From assembly GCA_025093985.1 (NCBI GenBank), contig JACAAK010000020.1:62001-126000 (forward strand): DNA of 64,000 nt. The letters run 5' to 3'. The notes beneath the pieces are model-generated. The model was not told the DNA's origin, did not search any database, and worked only from the letters and a program-made list of their open reading frames with translations. Every line of letters starts with the position of its first letter. Within the stretch, counting starts at the first letter, position 1. The DNA comes from Calvatia gigantea. Lineage: Eukaryota; Basidiomycota; Agaricomycetes; Agaricales; Lycoperdaceae. This document shows positions 49,969 through 60,927 of this stretch, piece after piece. A program made the position numbers and the translations under genes.

Positions 49969-52237
49969 CTCCTCCTCACTTGAGGGAGGGAAGATTAACA
50001 CTTCAACTATCAAGCAACATAAGTCATGCTCCAAATATTGGAATATTTTCTTCAATGATCAAGCAGCAAGGCCTGACTTTGACATTGGAATCTTTAAATA
50101 GATGAGTGGCAGAGGCCAAGCTTCAAATACCAAAGTCATCAACAAGCAAGTGGATAAATCCAGTATTGGAGTTGGAAAAGAAAAATCTATAGTAGGTAAG
50201 GAATTGATTCTGGTTTCGCTAAGATGCCCTGAAGGAACAACAGCATGATAGTTTTGTAAGGTGGCAACCTTGTGCCAAGCAACAACTTATCTCCAGTTTG
50301 AGTTTTTAACTGTAGCAAGATGCCAGCAAAGTATAGCCTGAATCAATTATCCTGTAACTCAATTAAACTCTTGTATATAACTTGCAATGACTTTTGTCTG
50401 AGAGTAAGAGTAGGATTGCTCAAAGAGCTCCTCCAGAAATTGTAACAGCAGTTCACATAACATGAAGCATTTAAGCAATTCTGTTTTCCCATGTTTGATA
50501 TGAGAAGATGGAGAAAAACCATCCTGCTGATGTGAAAACCTAAGCAATATGCTGGTCACTATCAAGCATTCGAGTGCTGTATATTGTTGAAAGCAGCATC
50601 CTTGTGCCAGTGAATCCAAGGCCACTGTCTACAGCTATAAATTGCCAGCTATAACTATGATGGATCAATCTACTGCAGCATCCCTGTGCCAGTGGGTGAC
50701 GATGCAGACAAGCCATGTTTTGATTTAATAGCAAACCAATTTAATGGTCTCATAGGCGGAAGGGTTCATAAATCCCCTTTTTGATGTATTTTCCCATCAA
50801 CTCTGAAGAGGAGGAGGGAATGGTGAAGTACCCATAAAGTTTTTCCATTAGCTCCTGAAGAGGTGGAAGGATCTAAATAGACCCTATATATTTTTTCTCA
50901 ACTTTGCGAAAAGGAGAAAGAATATAATCCTGAATTCATTTTTCTTTTCAACTCTGAACATGAGGAGAGAGGGATGATTCCCTGGTACACTTTTTCCATC
51001 TACTCATGAAAGGAGGAAGGGATGTGTTCTGCATTGTTTTATCTATGACTCATAAGAGGAGATTGGTACAATTTTTGAAGACTGATGAATATATATTTTT
51101 CCTGCAACAATGGCAGAAAGGAATATTTCAAAACCTATAAAGCTATTTTTTCCTGTAACTCATAAGAGGAGAAAGGGATAGTTCCCTAAGTGAATATGTT
51201 TTTCCTACAACTCATTAGAGGAGGAGGGTACACTTCAAAAACCCCTTCACATTGATGTAGGGTGAGGTTTTTTTGCAGCAGCAACCTTGTGCCAGTGGCA
51301 CAAGGCTATTAACCTTTATTATCTCTGTGAGGTCAATGAAAGTGGTTGGAGAAGTAGTGGATGGAATCCCAGCTCAATCGAATGGTGGCAGATGAAGTCC
51401 AGCTCAGTTCATGGATTGGTATAATCTCTTCCATGAAATGACTAAGTCACTTGTCTATATCTTCTAGTTCTTTTCTTCTTATCTGGTAAGCTGAAGCACA
51501 TCAGATTATTCCATGTAAATCTTTTCATCCAGTCTGCTTTTTTAAGGCAGTTTTATTATCAATGCTTTGCAATATGCAATCAAGTGCAGAATACATGCAA
51601 TCTCAGCGAATAACTGGAGAATAGTTCACAAACATCAATGCCTTCAACTAATGAAGCTTCCACACTACTGGTGTGTGCAGGAAGTAGGTGGTCATCAAGT
51701 TTGGAGTAAGATCTAATGGTTTTTATGCTATTTCCTTGCTTTTTCAGCTAAATCACTTTTATTTCCTCTGCATTGCTTAATGTGTTGAGTTCCTTAACAC
51801 ATGTTACTCAATCATATTGCCTGTATGGGCTCAGAGAGTGTTTATCATGTCACAGATTTGTTGCAGTGCTCATCGTGGTTAAACCAGCAGATGGACTAGT
51901 GTATAACAAAAGCTTTTTAGGGCTAATTCTATGTGTGGTGTGAACTGGCAATTAAGTACTTGTTTTACTGTACTCCTCCCTCAGTGACAAGCCTAAGAAT
52001 GTGTCATGCTCATTGTGAATGGCAGATCCACATCATGGCATAGCAGTTCTGGACTAGAAAGATGCTAGCTCATATAAAGATTTTCTTGAAAAAAAAAAAG
52101 TAGTGGCAATCTTATGCCAGCAATACTCCTCCTACTCACATACTTTTTAGGATGATGTGTCTGAGCATTTTAATGCATGGTCTGGTAGACATTGGTGTGA
52201 GTGTGCTGTCTTTGCCTATGCTGCTCTTGTCAGTGAG
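49969..52237 (-). pseudogene. Decayed Copia C1b internal region
   Basis: No frame remains, but C1 landmarks follow in order: CTCCTCCTCACTTGA next to the LTR (as at 40102), the region around 51500-51600 resembling C1 41340-41450 (CCATGTA, CATCCAG, GGCAGTTTT), TACTCCTCCCTCAG at about 51970 (C1 41774), and TTTGCCTATGCTGCTCTTGTCAGTGAG at 52211-52237 (C1 about 42020-42046). It is very AT-rich with many small indels. The full-length G2 element is inserted at its 52237 end. Confidence 0.6.
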
Positions 52238-52859
52238 TGTTAAGCGCGGGTCACGTGGGTGAGACGACCGGAGTCTAGACGCCCGGAATGATGTGTGGAT
52301 GCGGACGAAGATGGACAAAGCAGGCGAACTCGGGAGGACCATGGCTTCAACATATGTGTTGTGCCCTCCTGCCAACGGGTGGTCCTAACTTCAGAATAAG
52401 GGACAAGGGCAGAGTCAGAGGCGGAGACAGAGACAGAGACAGAGGTAGGATAGAAGTAGCGTGTCGCTAAGTAGATTTCAGACTGAGGATTACAGGCGAA
52501 GTAGCTATGGTTTATATACGCGAGGAAGTGTGGTTCTACAAAAGGAAACTACTACGACTTCAGGTGCGGGCCAGGTATGGCCGCTAGATAAAAACACCGG
52601 GAATGCAACTAGCTAAAAGGAATAAGGTGAAACAGGAACAATATGAATGGTAAAAGGGATTGCAAGGGAAACGGGAGTAGGTATGATGACCGGAGAAATG
52701 TACAAGGAGGATAATTGGAAATTAACGTCAGACATAATAGTAAGAATGGAGAGCGGGGGAGACAGGGGAGAGCAGGTGAGAGCGAATGGTAAATAAAATA
52801 TAAAGTATAGTCTGGGTAAGAGCGGGTGAAGTGGGTGAGCGCGTGTACGGGTTATGACA
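52238..52859 (-). mobile_element. 3' LTR of the full-length Gypsy G2
   Basis: 622 bp, TGTCATAACCCG...CGCGCTTAACA on the minus strand; TATA box TATATAAACC present. More CpG sites survive here than in the 5' LTR. Confidence 0.92.
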
Positions 52860-52995
52860 GTATTCCCCCCTTAGGGCCGAGCCCTCGAGGCCATGAAGGT
52901 GTCGTGGGAAATGGAGTTGAAAAATTTGATGCGGGTATAAGATCCGCACTTTTGAAAATTTTCCTTTGCTTGCCTCTTGACCTCCTACTACCACC

Positions 52996-54157
52996 ATGCC
53001 TCCCAAGACTACTGCCCAACTACAAGCTGAACTCGAGGAGAAACATGAATGCGCCAGACTTCAGTGTGAGCAGGAGGAAGAGGACAAGCGCAGGTTGATT
53101 GTGGACCTCGCCGCTGCTGAAGCCAAAGAAAGAGCGGATAGGGAGAAGCACGAAGAGGAGGAGAGGAAGAGGCGCGATGAGGAGAGGAAACAAGAGGAGG
53201 CAAAGAAATGTGACGAGCAGAAGAAGCGGCTTGAGGAGGCAGCACGTAAGAAAAGGGAGGAGCAAGAGGAGGAGAACATGGAGGAACGACGACGTAGGAA
53301 GAGGAAGGCCCGGGAGGAACTGGTAGCGGGTCCCAGCCGATTGAGGAAACGGCCTGAGGGTGGAGGATTCGGACGAAGAGGACAATGCGCTGGGGTCATT
53401 GGACGAGGAGGAAGAGGAGGAGGTTCAGCTGCAGGTGCGTGTTCCCATAGGTGGGGACAACCCCTGCAAGCGCTGCATTGACATGGGTATCAGGTGTCAA
53501 CCCGGACAGACCTGCTCCAAGTAAGTGCGGCCTCTTCCTGTTGAATATTAAGCTGAGAAGTCCTTAGCCGGGTTACCACCAAATGCGTGACTTGCGTCAA
53601 GGGCAAGCGAAAGTGTGAGCCGCCGGGTGGAAGTGCCAAGGTCTCGAATCCCCACGTCCTCGCATGACATCTCGACCGATTCGTGACCGCACTTGAAGAG
53701 AACACCCTATGCCTCAACGAAATCATCGTTTTATTGCGTCAGCAGAACGCGTGGATGGCACACAAGTCCTGATACCTGAGAACATGATACCCGCAATTTG
53801 GCCGTGATCTTGAGGGAGACCATTGCAAATGGAGAGGAGTTCCGCACCCTCGGCCTGGTGGTGAGTCAACGGGATCCTCAGCACACAGGAAGGACTGAAC
53901 GTTCAGGACAGATTGCAGAACGGCTGCCTGGTGCGGATATCCAACGGCATGTGGATGAGGCGGGTGACATCGACATCGAGGACCAGGGTGAGGGGCCGTC
54001 ACAACCGGTGTGAGAAGGGGGTGAGCAGATGGACTTGGATGAGGAAGAGAAGGGAAACGGTAGTAGTGGAGAGGAAGGAAGTGAAGAAAGTGCGGAGGAG
54101 AGCAGAGAAAAAGAAGACAGTGTGGAAGAGGGTGTAGAAGGGGGCCAGCATGAGGAT
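52996..54157 (+). CDS. Antisense accessory gene of Gypsy G2: coiled coil, acidic, six-cysteine protein with a 47-bp intron
   Basis: Encoded opposite to its element, 136 bp from the 3' LTR. The ATG at 52996 starts MPPKTTAQLQAELEEK; residues 1-105 are a charged coiled coil, then KRKAREELVAGPSRLRKR. A frame change near 53355 leads to an acidic segment (EDSDEEDNALGSLDEEEEEE), then PCKRCIDMGIRC (C-X2-C-X6-C). Donor GTAAGT at 53521 and acceptor CCTTAG at 53567 give a 47-bp intron; it splits a codon after the second base, at the same site as in the G3 gene. Next comes KCVTCVKGKRKC, 13 residues after the previous Cys, and a helix (LEENTLCLNEIIVLLRQQN). An acidic tail (MDLDEEEKGNGSSGEEG) ends at about 54157, after TGA codons at 53665 and 54011 and a frame change near 53775. 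AATAAA is at 54211. It may be a nuclear regulator; the function is unknown. Confidence 0.62.
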
Positions 54158-54283
54158 TGAGGGTGTGCGGGTGAACGCAGCTTTCCTCGCTCCTTGTGAT
54201 TTTGATGTTTAATAAAGTTGCATGTCCAATAATAATAAAAAAAGTCTGTCCATGAATGAGAGTGAAAATAAGTCCATTAAGTG

Positions 54284-57200
54284 TTACAAAGAATGCAAGG
54301 GACCAGGCTTAGCAGGATAAGCTGTATGGAAATCTGCCACAAGTTCAGCTGCATGCTCTAATTCAGTAGCAGGCAGCCAAGAAGACTCTTCTTCAGTATC
54401 CTCATAACCCAACCAAATAACCTTGTATAATAACTTGCAGGCACGTCGACAGTCGATCTTCGAGTCAACAATGCGGGCGATTTCGTACTCCGGCTCGCCT
54501 TCGACTTCAACGGGCAGAGGAGGCAGGTCAGAGCGGCCATCAAATGGGTTAGGTGTGGCAGGTTCAAGCATCGAAATGTGGAATACTGGGTGAACAGCAC
54601 GCATTGAGTCAGGTAAGCGTAGAGTATAAGAAACAGAACCGGGTTGAGCGATAATCTCATAAGGACCCAAATACTTTTCTGAGAGTTTCTTTGATGGTCG
54701 AGTCATGCAGAAGAACTGCGCCTTAACAAAGACCTTTTGCCCAACTGTGAAGTTAGGTGCGGGTGTCCGGCAGGTATCAGCGGATGACTGGTACCGTTCT
54801 TGAGCTTGCTTGATCTCGGATTTGAGTACTGTGTGGAGTTCATCGAGGTCGACGACGAATTGACGTGTGCGTGTGGACACCAAGTCGTGTTCTGGATAGA
54901 CTGTGATGTTGGGATGATAGCCTTTATTAGTGAAGAATGGGGAGACACCAGTAGTGGCACTAGGAGCATTGTTATAGGCAAACTCAGCTAGTGGCAGTAA
55001 CTCAGCCCAGTTGTCCTGCTGGTAGTTGCAGTAGATGCAGAGGTATTGCTCGAGAGTCTGGTTAGTCCGTTCGGTTTGTCCGTTGTCCTCAGAGTGATAC
55101 CCGGAGGTGAAGTGTAACTTCATGTCCAGTGCTTGTCCAAGCGAGTGGAAGAAGTGCGAAACGAATTTGGAGCCGTGATCAGATGTAACATGTTCGGGAA
55201 TGCCATGTTTCGAGAATACATGAATGATGAATAGGGGGGCGAGTTCAGCTGAGGTGATGGTATTGTGAGTGGGAATGAACAAAGATTGCTTGGTAAGGCA
55301 ATCAACAATAACAAGGATAGTGTCGTAGCCGGAAGATGTGGGAAGTTTCTCGATGAAGTCCATAGAGATAGAGTTCCATGGCCATTCAGGAATGGGGAGC
55401 TGCTTGAGGTTTCCATAAGGTCGGTGTCGTTGTGGCTTAGAGTGCATGCAGGTGACGCAGGATTTGCAGAAATCTTTGACTGTCGTGTGGATTTCGGGCC
55501 AAGTGTAATCACGTCGGACTAACTCCAGAGTCTTGTTCTGACCAAAGTGTCCAGAAAGGATGTGATCGTGCTTGTACTGTAGAACGTGAAGTCGAAGATT
55601 GTCAACATTGGGAACGTAGATCCTGTCGTCAAGGCGGAGAAAACCGGATGAATCTACAATCCAGCGTCCTTCAGGTTTGGCTAGGTGTTGAGCCGCAGTC
55701 AGGTCTTGCGGAAGAGATGAAAGGATGTTGGAATGCAGCTGATCGAGGTCAATGATTGTGGCTGCGTGAAGGGAAGGGGTATAAAGATAAGTAGCGCGGA
55801 CGGAGGCTGTGAGTTGTTCATGAGTAAAGACTGGACGGAAGTTGTGAGGATTGACTGTAGCGTAGCTATTATTCCCCCCTTTAGGGTAGACATCCCATCA
55901 TCTAGTTAAAGCGTCGGGCTTCGTACCAAGTTGGCCGGGGTGAAAGTGGATGGTGAGATTGAACTGTGACAAGAATTTGGACCAGCAAGCTTGACGGTGG
56001 GTGAGGATTTTAGTGGTGCAAAAGTATTCCAGATTCTTATGATCAGTGACCACGTCAATGGGAAGGGGAGCACCTTCAAGATAATGCCACCAGATCCTAA
56101 AGGCTTCAAAGATAGCCAGTAGTTCCTTGTCATGTGTGTTGTAGTTCAACTCGGCTGAAGTGAATGTGCAGAAATGGAAAGCCATGGGGTGAACTTCACC
56201 ATCCTCAGTGACGATAGAGAGGATGGCAGCTAGCGCATAGTCAGATGCGTCTGTCTCGATGATGATTTGAGCATCAGGGATCCAGTGGGTCAGGATAGGA
56301 GCAGAGGTGAAAGCGTCCTTCAATGATTGGAAAGCCTCTTGACATTTATCATTGAAGTTCCAAGGAATACCCTTGTGGGTAAGGCGGGTGAGAGGAACTA
56401 CAATGTCAGAGTAGTTATAAATGAAGCGATGATAGAAATTGGCGAAACCTAAGAAGGACTGTATGTCCTTGATCTTCTTCGGTTCTGGCCAGTCTTGGAT
56501 AATCTTGACCTTGTCCTCAGACATCTTGAGACCATCAGGGGAAAGAACATAACCAAGATATTCAACCATGTCAGACTCAAATTCGCACTTATCCGCACGG
56601 GCGTAGAGACCGTTCTGCCTAAGCTGCTTGAGAACCTCGCGGACTTGCTTGCGGTGTACGCTGATGTTGTTGGAATAGATGAGTATGTCATCAAGATAGA
56701 CTGTAACACAGACATCTAAGAGATCTTTGAAGATGTTGTTCATGAACCACTGGAAGGCAGCAGGTGCATTGGTAAGGCTGAAAGGCATAACGAGCCACTC
56801 AAACGATCCGTAGCGGGTTCGGAAGGCCGTTTTCCATTCGTCACCTTCTGCAATGCAGACGAGGTGATAAGCGTGACATAGGTCAATCTTGGTATAGATG
56901 CGGGCTTTGCGGGGTGAATCGAGTAGGTCGGATATGAGAGGAAGGGGGTAGCGATCCTTCTTGGTAATGCGGTTGAGACCTCAGAAATCGACGCATAAAC
57001 AGAGCGAACCATCCTTTTTCTTGACAAAGAGGACAGGGGCTCCGTGAGGGGAGTTGGAGGGGCGGATGAATCCAATAGCAAGATTTTTGTCAATGAATTC
57101 GCGTAGAGCCTCTAGTTCAACCTGAGATAGGGAATAGATGGTACCAACTGGTGGTTGGCCACCTTCTTCGAGATTGATCTGAAGGTCGTACGGCCGATGT

Positions 57201-58042
57201 GGAGCAAGCTTGTCAGCCTTCATTTTACTGAAGACGTCAGCAAAATTGTGGTACTCTTCCGGAATATGGGACCAGTCGTCCTGAGGCTCCTCAACAGAGG
57301 TGGAGGAAGCTGTTATAGATGGGTCATTGAGATTGAGGCTATACTGAACTGAACCAGGGAGGCGAGAGGCACAGAGGAAGGTGGTGGCGTTAACCAGTGA
57401 GATGTGCGGATGAGCCGTGTCAACTGTGCCTGTAACAGAAGTGGCGGAAGAAGCAGATAGTGAAGACTGTGAGGTGACAGATGGGGCAGCTGAAGTGGAC
57501 ACCACAGAGGATGCAGGTACGACTGGAATGGACGCACTGTGAGCAGAAGTGGCAGGAAGTTCAGGCTGAAGCGGTCGGAAAGTGATATGGCCCAGAACCC
57601 AGTCAATCGACAGATTGTAGCGGTTGAGCCAGTTATATCCAAGAACCACAGAGCAAGAAGAGTCAAGCCGGGTGATGTAAAAGTCCAGAGTCATAGATTC
57701 ACCACAGTCAAAGGTAACAGGAAGCTTCACTAGTTCAGTAATGTACGCATTAGACGAGCCATCAAAGAGACGAAGTTCAATAGGAGGAATGGGCGTGGTC
57801 GGGAGATCATATGAATGTACAAAGTCAGAGTCCACGAAGCAATGGGTAGACCCACTATCAACAAGAGCCTTGAAGCGGACAAGATCAGATGAAGCGGATG
57901 AAGAAACAGAAGGGGAAGTGAGATAGAGCTGCAGGGAATTGGGGTTAGAAAGAGCGGAAGCGTTGAGTCAAAAACACTCTGTGGCATAGGTGAGTTCAAC
58001 GCGGTCCTCAGCCTGTGCAGAGTCCTGAGGACCGCCACTCAT
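54284..58042 (-). pseudogene. Gypsy G2 pol: PR, RT, RNase H, IN, chromodomain
   Basis: Starts at ATG 58042, overlapping the gag stop. TGA at about 57967 (TGG to TGA). Protease ALVDSGSTHCFVDSDF (about 57870-57830). RT: KKKDGSLCLCVDF, then TGA at 56981 (CGA), IDLCHAYHLV, and the catalytic TVYLDDILIYSNN near 56690. RNase H: IETDASDYALAAIL and HDKELLAIFEAF (56260-56100). TGA at 55898 (CGA). The integrase is open: HDHILSGHFGQN with CKSCVTC, SMDFIEKLPT, TSDHGSKF (usually DRGSEF), GYHSEDNGQTERTNQT. The chromodomain EGEPEYEIARIVDSK to YKVIWLGYEDTEEESSWLP ends at 54284. Only three in-frame stops separate it from a full pol frame. Confidence 0.92.
55868..55885 (-). other. Candidate central polypurine tract in G2 pol
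   Basis: CCTAAAGGGGGGAATAAT, between RNase H and integrase, nearly matches the 3' polypurine tract CCTAAGGGGGGAATAC at 52860-52876. The G3 copy has the same pair (about 24349 and 27365). It also encodes PKGGNN, so the similarity could be a coding constraint. Confidence 0.45.
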
Positions 58043-59616
58043 TTTTCCGAGCTCTTTTCAGAGCTCTCCCCAATCACTTTGGCCTTGTGGGTGACAGCCT
58101 TTGCAGTCGAAGCGGCTTTCTTCCTACACTTGCTAACCTTGTGGCCGGCGTTGCCACAGAAGAGGCAGAGGTTGTTGTCGAGGCGGCACTTGCGTTCTTC
58201 GGTAGTCAGCTTGCCGTCCTTGCCGAGTTTGTCGGATAAGTCAGGTTTAGCGGGGGAGGACGATTTGGTGGGTGTGGAGGAGGATGGGGTAGTGTTGGCG
58301 GGTTTGTTCGAGGTGTTGCCCTTGCTGCTGCTGTGGTTGGGCTTGTTGCTGTTGCTGTTGTTGTTGTTGCTATTGCTGTTGTTGCTGTTGTTGTTGCTGC
58401 TGCTGGCCTTGTTCAAGAAAGGTCCAGGGTTGTTACCCGACTTCCTATTGAGAGAAGCGGATGCCAATTCGGCCGCTTCCTTCGCATGGGTCTTCTCGCG
58501 TTGACGTTCCCAATAGCGATTATCGAGGATGATGGCTGCTTCACGCATTTTGTTGAACGAGGTGGGCTTGCCATTGGGGCGAGAAGAGAGGGCGTCTTGG
58601 AGACGATCAGGGAGGCCTTTGTAGTAGCAGTAGCAGAGGACGTCATCGCCCCATCGAAGTCAGGACGAGAGCCGCATGAATTCGACATTATAGGTGGTGA
58701 TCTTCTCACCATGCTTCATCTTCAGATTCTCCAGGAGTTCGGCCGATTCGCCCTTCAGGTCGGCTACACCGAAGTTGGTCTTGAGCTCAGTGGTGAACTC
58801 ATCCCAGTCGGTGGACCAGGCATGGGATATGCCTTGAGTCTCTTCCTGGTCGATGCCAGTTTTAAACCAGTGAAGAGCAATATCAGTGAGGAAGGTGAGG
58901 GCGAAGTTGACCTTGGTGGTATCAGATGTGAATTGTGTAGGGTTGGTGCAGAAGTAGAGTCGACATTGGAAAAGGAAGTGAGGAAGGTCATCAGGGTTGG
59001 CACTGCTGAATGGTTTGGGTTTGCGGGCCTTAGTACGGGGAGGTCGAGGAGGCTGGGGCGGCTGAGAGCGGGCACGATCGTCTATGGCGTTAGCGAGGGA
59101 TCTAATAGCACGGGCCAGAGGGCGATCAAGTCCCCAACGGCCGCGTGGCTCACTAGTGCTTGTTTCATTATCACCATCGTCATCATCATCCGATGGTTCC
59201 TCGGGTTCGTCATCGCCTCCAGGCCCATCGCCTCCACCATCATCAGGATTGGGGTAAGGGTAATCGGCATATTCTAGACCATTATTCTGGTCATCACCAT
59301 AGTTGTCTTTATCATTAATACCATAGTCACCACCACCAGGGTAGCCAGGATCTCCAGGTGGGACTGTGCTGCCTACGCTGTTTCCACTATTCAGGCCCCA
59401 ATGTGGGCCAGAGCTATGTTTGGGAAGTTACTCCCAGATTGGCTCTGCGAAGGGGTTAGGGGAGTTTTGTGGGAAGTCGCCTGGAACGGATAGGTGGGAC
59501 CATTTCGATCTCTGAGTTCTGGGGGTGGATTGGGTTGATGAAGGGGTTCGTTTGGGATTGTTGCGAAGGGACCGACGAACAGTTGCGCCAGTCTTAGTTC
59601 TGACAAATGTAGCCAT
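58039..59616 (-). pseudogene. Gypsy G2 gag (minus copy)
   Basis: The ATG at 59616 starts MATFVRTKTGATVRRSL. A TAA at 59430 follows EPIWE; then a G/D/N-rich acidic stretch, the retrotransposon gag domain (PDDLPHFLFQC, NFALTFLTDIALHWF, HGEKITTYNVEFM), a TGA near 58664 (TCC TGA CTT), and RPNGKPTSFNKMREAA. An N/S-repeat tract and the CCHC knuckle CLFCGNAGHKVSKC follow, near 58130-58170. The gag stop TGA is 58041-58039, and the pol ATG is 58042-58040. Confidence 0.85.
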
Positions 59617-59654
59617 AGTAAGTGAAGGAATAGAAATCAACAGCAGGAGTTGGG

Positions 59655-59664
59655 AGTCTGAAAT
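59655..59664 (-). promoter_or_regulatory. G2 primer-binding site (minus copy)
   Basis: ATTTCAGACT on the minus strand, two bases after the 5' LTR; exact complement of AGTCTGAAAT in the LTR (59913-59904). Confidence 0.65.
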
Positions 59665-59666
59665 AC

Positions 59667-60288
59667 TGTTAAGCGCAGGTCACACAGGTGAGACGACTGG
59701 AGTCTAGATGCCCAGAATGATGTGTGGATGTGGACAAAGATGGACGAAGCAGGTGAACTCGGGAGGACCGTGGCTTCAACATATGTGTTGCGCCCTCCTG
59801 CCAACGGGTGGTCCTAACTTCAGAATAAGGGACAAGGGCAGAGTCAGAGGCGGAGACAGAGACAGAGACAGAGGTAGGATAGAAGTAGCGTGTCGCTAAG
59901 TAGATTTCAGACTGAGGATTACAGGCGAAGTAGCTATGGTTTATATACGCGAGGAAGTGTGGTTCTACAAAAGGAAACTACTACGACTTCAGGTGCGGGC
60001 CAGGTATGGCCGCTAGATAAAAACACCGGGAATGCAACTAGCTAAAAGGAATAAGGTGAAACAGGAACAATATGAATGGTAAAAGGGATTGCAAGGGAAA
60101 CGGGAGTAGGTATGACGACTGGAGAAATGTACAAGGAGGATAATTGGAAATTAATGTCAGACATAATAGTAAGAATGGAGAGTGGGGGAGATGGGGGAGA
60201 GCAGGTGAGAGCGAATGGTAAATAAAATATAAAGTATAGTCTGGGTAAGAGTGGGTGAAGTGGGTGAGTGCGTGTACAGGTTGTGACA
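59667..60288 (-). mobile_element. 5' LTR of the full-length Gypsy G2
   Basis: 622 bp; same length as the 3' LTR with scattered C/T and G/A differences, mostly at CpG. The TATA box (GTATATAAACC, minus, near 59940) lies about 34 nt before AGTCTGAAAT. Confidence 0.92.
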
Positions 60289-60540
60289 GTGAGCCAAAAT
60301 GAGTTCTCTTGAAATTTAACACCTAATCCATTATAGTTGATACCTTATAGGTGGCCAGTACAGTAATATAATGTGGCTCAGCCTAGTCAGGTTCAAATAA
60401 TGCAATGCTAATCAACTGGAAACTTTATAATTCCTTTACAACAGTCATTCCACATAAAGTAGCAATACAGAAGTATGGTGTATCTAAGGTGGTAGATCTC
60501 CTTTTTAAGGAAATGTGTATGATAGCATAATATTGGTGGT
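60289..60540 (-). pseudogene. Old Copia C1b sequence resumed, no intact gene
   Basis: After the GTGAG duplication the first 40 bases loosely follow C1 from about 42043 (a CTCTTGAAATT-like word for TTTCAATTGAAATT). The remainder is too decayed to assign. It ends where a G1 LTR begins at 60541. Confidence 0.4.
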
Positions 60541-60844
60541 TGTTATGGTTTTCTACCAATCAAGTCGCACTCTGTCCTTGTCTGCATTCCTATTTCTAGT
60601 ATATCTGTTTCAGCTATTCCTGTCGAGCAATCTCTGTCTATGACTCATGTTAACTACTACACCAGCCTAATTGGATGTTTTACATAGTTACTCCATCCAT
60701 TCAACTGGATGGCTCCCTGTATTTAAGTATACATACATCCACTGTATTCAGTATGCTTAACCACCCTTTGTTCTCTCCCCTTACTTGCCCTCAAGACTTA
60801 GTCCAAGCTGCAACCTGAGGTCTTATCAGACTAAGGTCGTAACA
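60541..60844 (+). mobile_element. 5' LTR of Gypsy G1 copy b
   Basis: 304 bp from TGTTATGG to GTCGTAACA. TATTTAAG is at 60720-60727, ATGCTTAACCA at 60753-60763, and the primer-binding site TGGTTAAGTGT at 60847-60857. Confidence 0.88.
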
Positions 60845-60927
60845 TTTGGTTAAGTGTCCCCACCTCACCTTGCAAGGAGTAGGCTGAAATAGGCCTGAAC
60901 AAAACAAGACAACCTGGGAGCTAGTAT

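Larger units (their letters stand above)
52238..60288 (-). mobile_element. Full-length Gypsy G2 (Tf1/sushi-like chromovirus)
   Basis: 8,051 bp with two 622-bp LTRs (52238-52859 and 59667-60288) and a perfect GTGAG target duplication (52233-52237 and 60289-60293). Minus-strand order: PBS, gag, ATGA overlap, pol (PR-RT-RH-IN-chromodomain), an accessory gene on the opposite strand, polypurine tract (CCTAAGGGGGGAATAC). The two LTRs differ mainly at CpG sites. A few stops interrupt gag and pol. Confidence 0.95.

Noticed and set aside
58333..59277. 314-residue plus-strand ORF across G2 gag
   Set aside because: It begins in the reverse of the gag N/S repeat. I considered it as another antisense gene, but the other G2 copy keeps only scattered shadow frames and no splice or poly(A) signals were seen.
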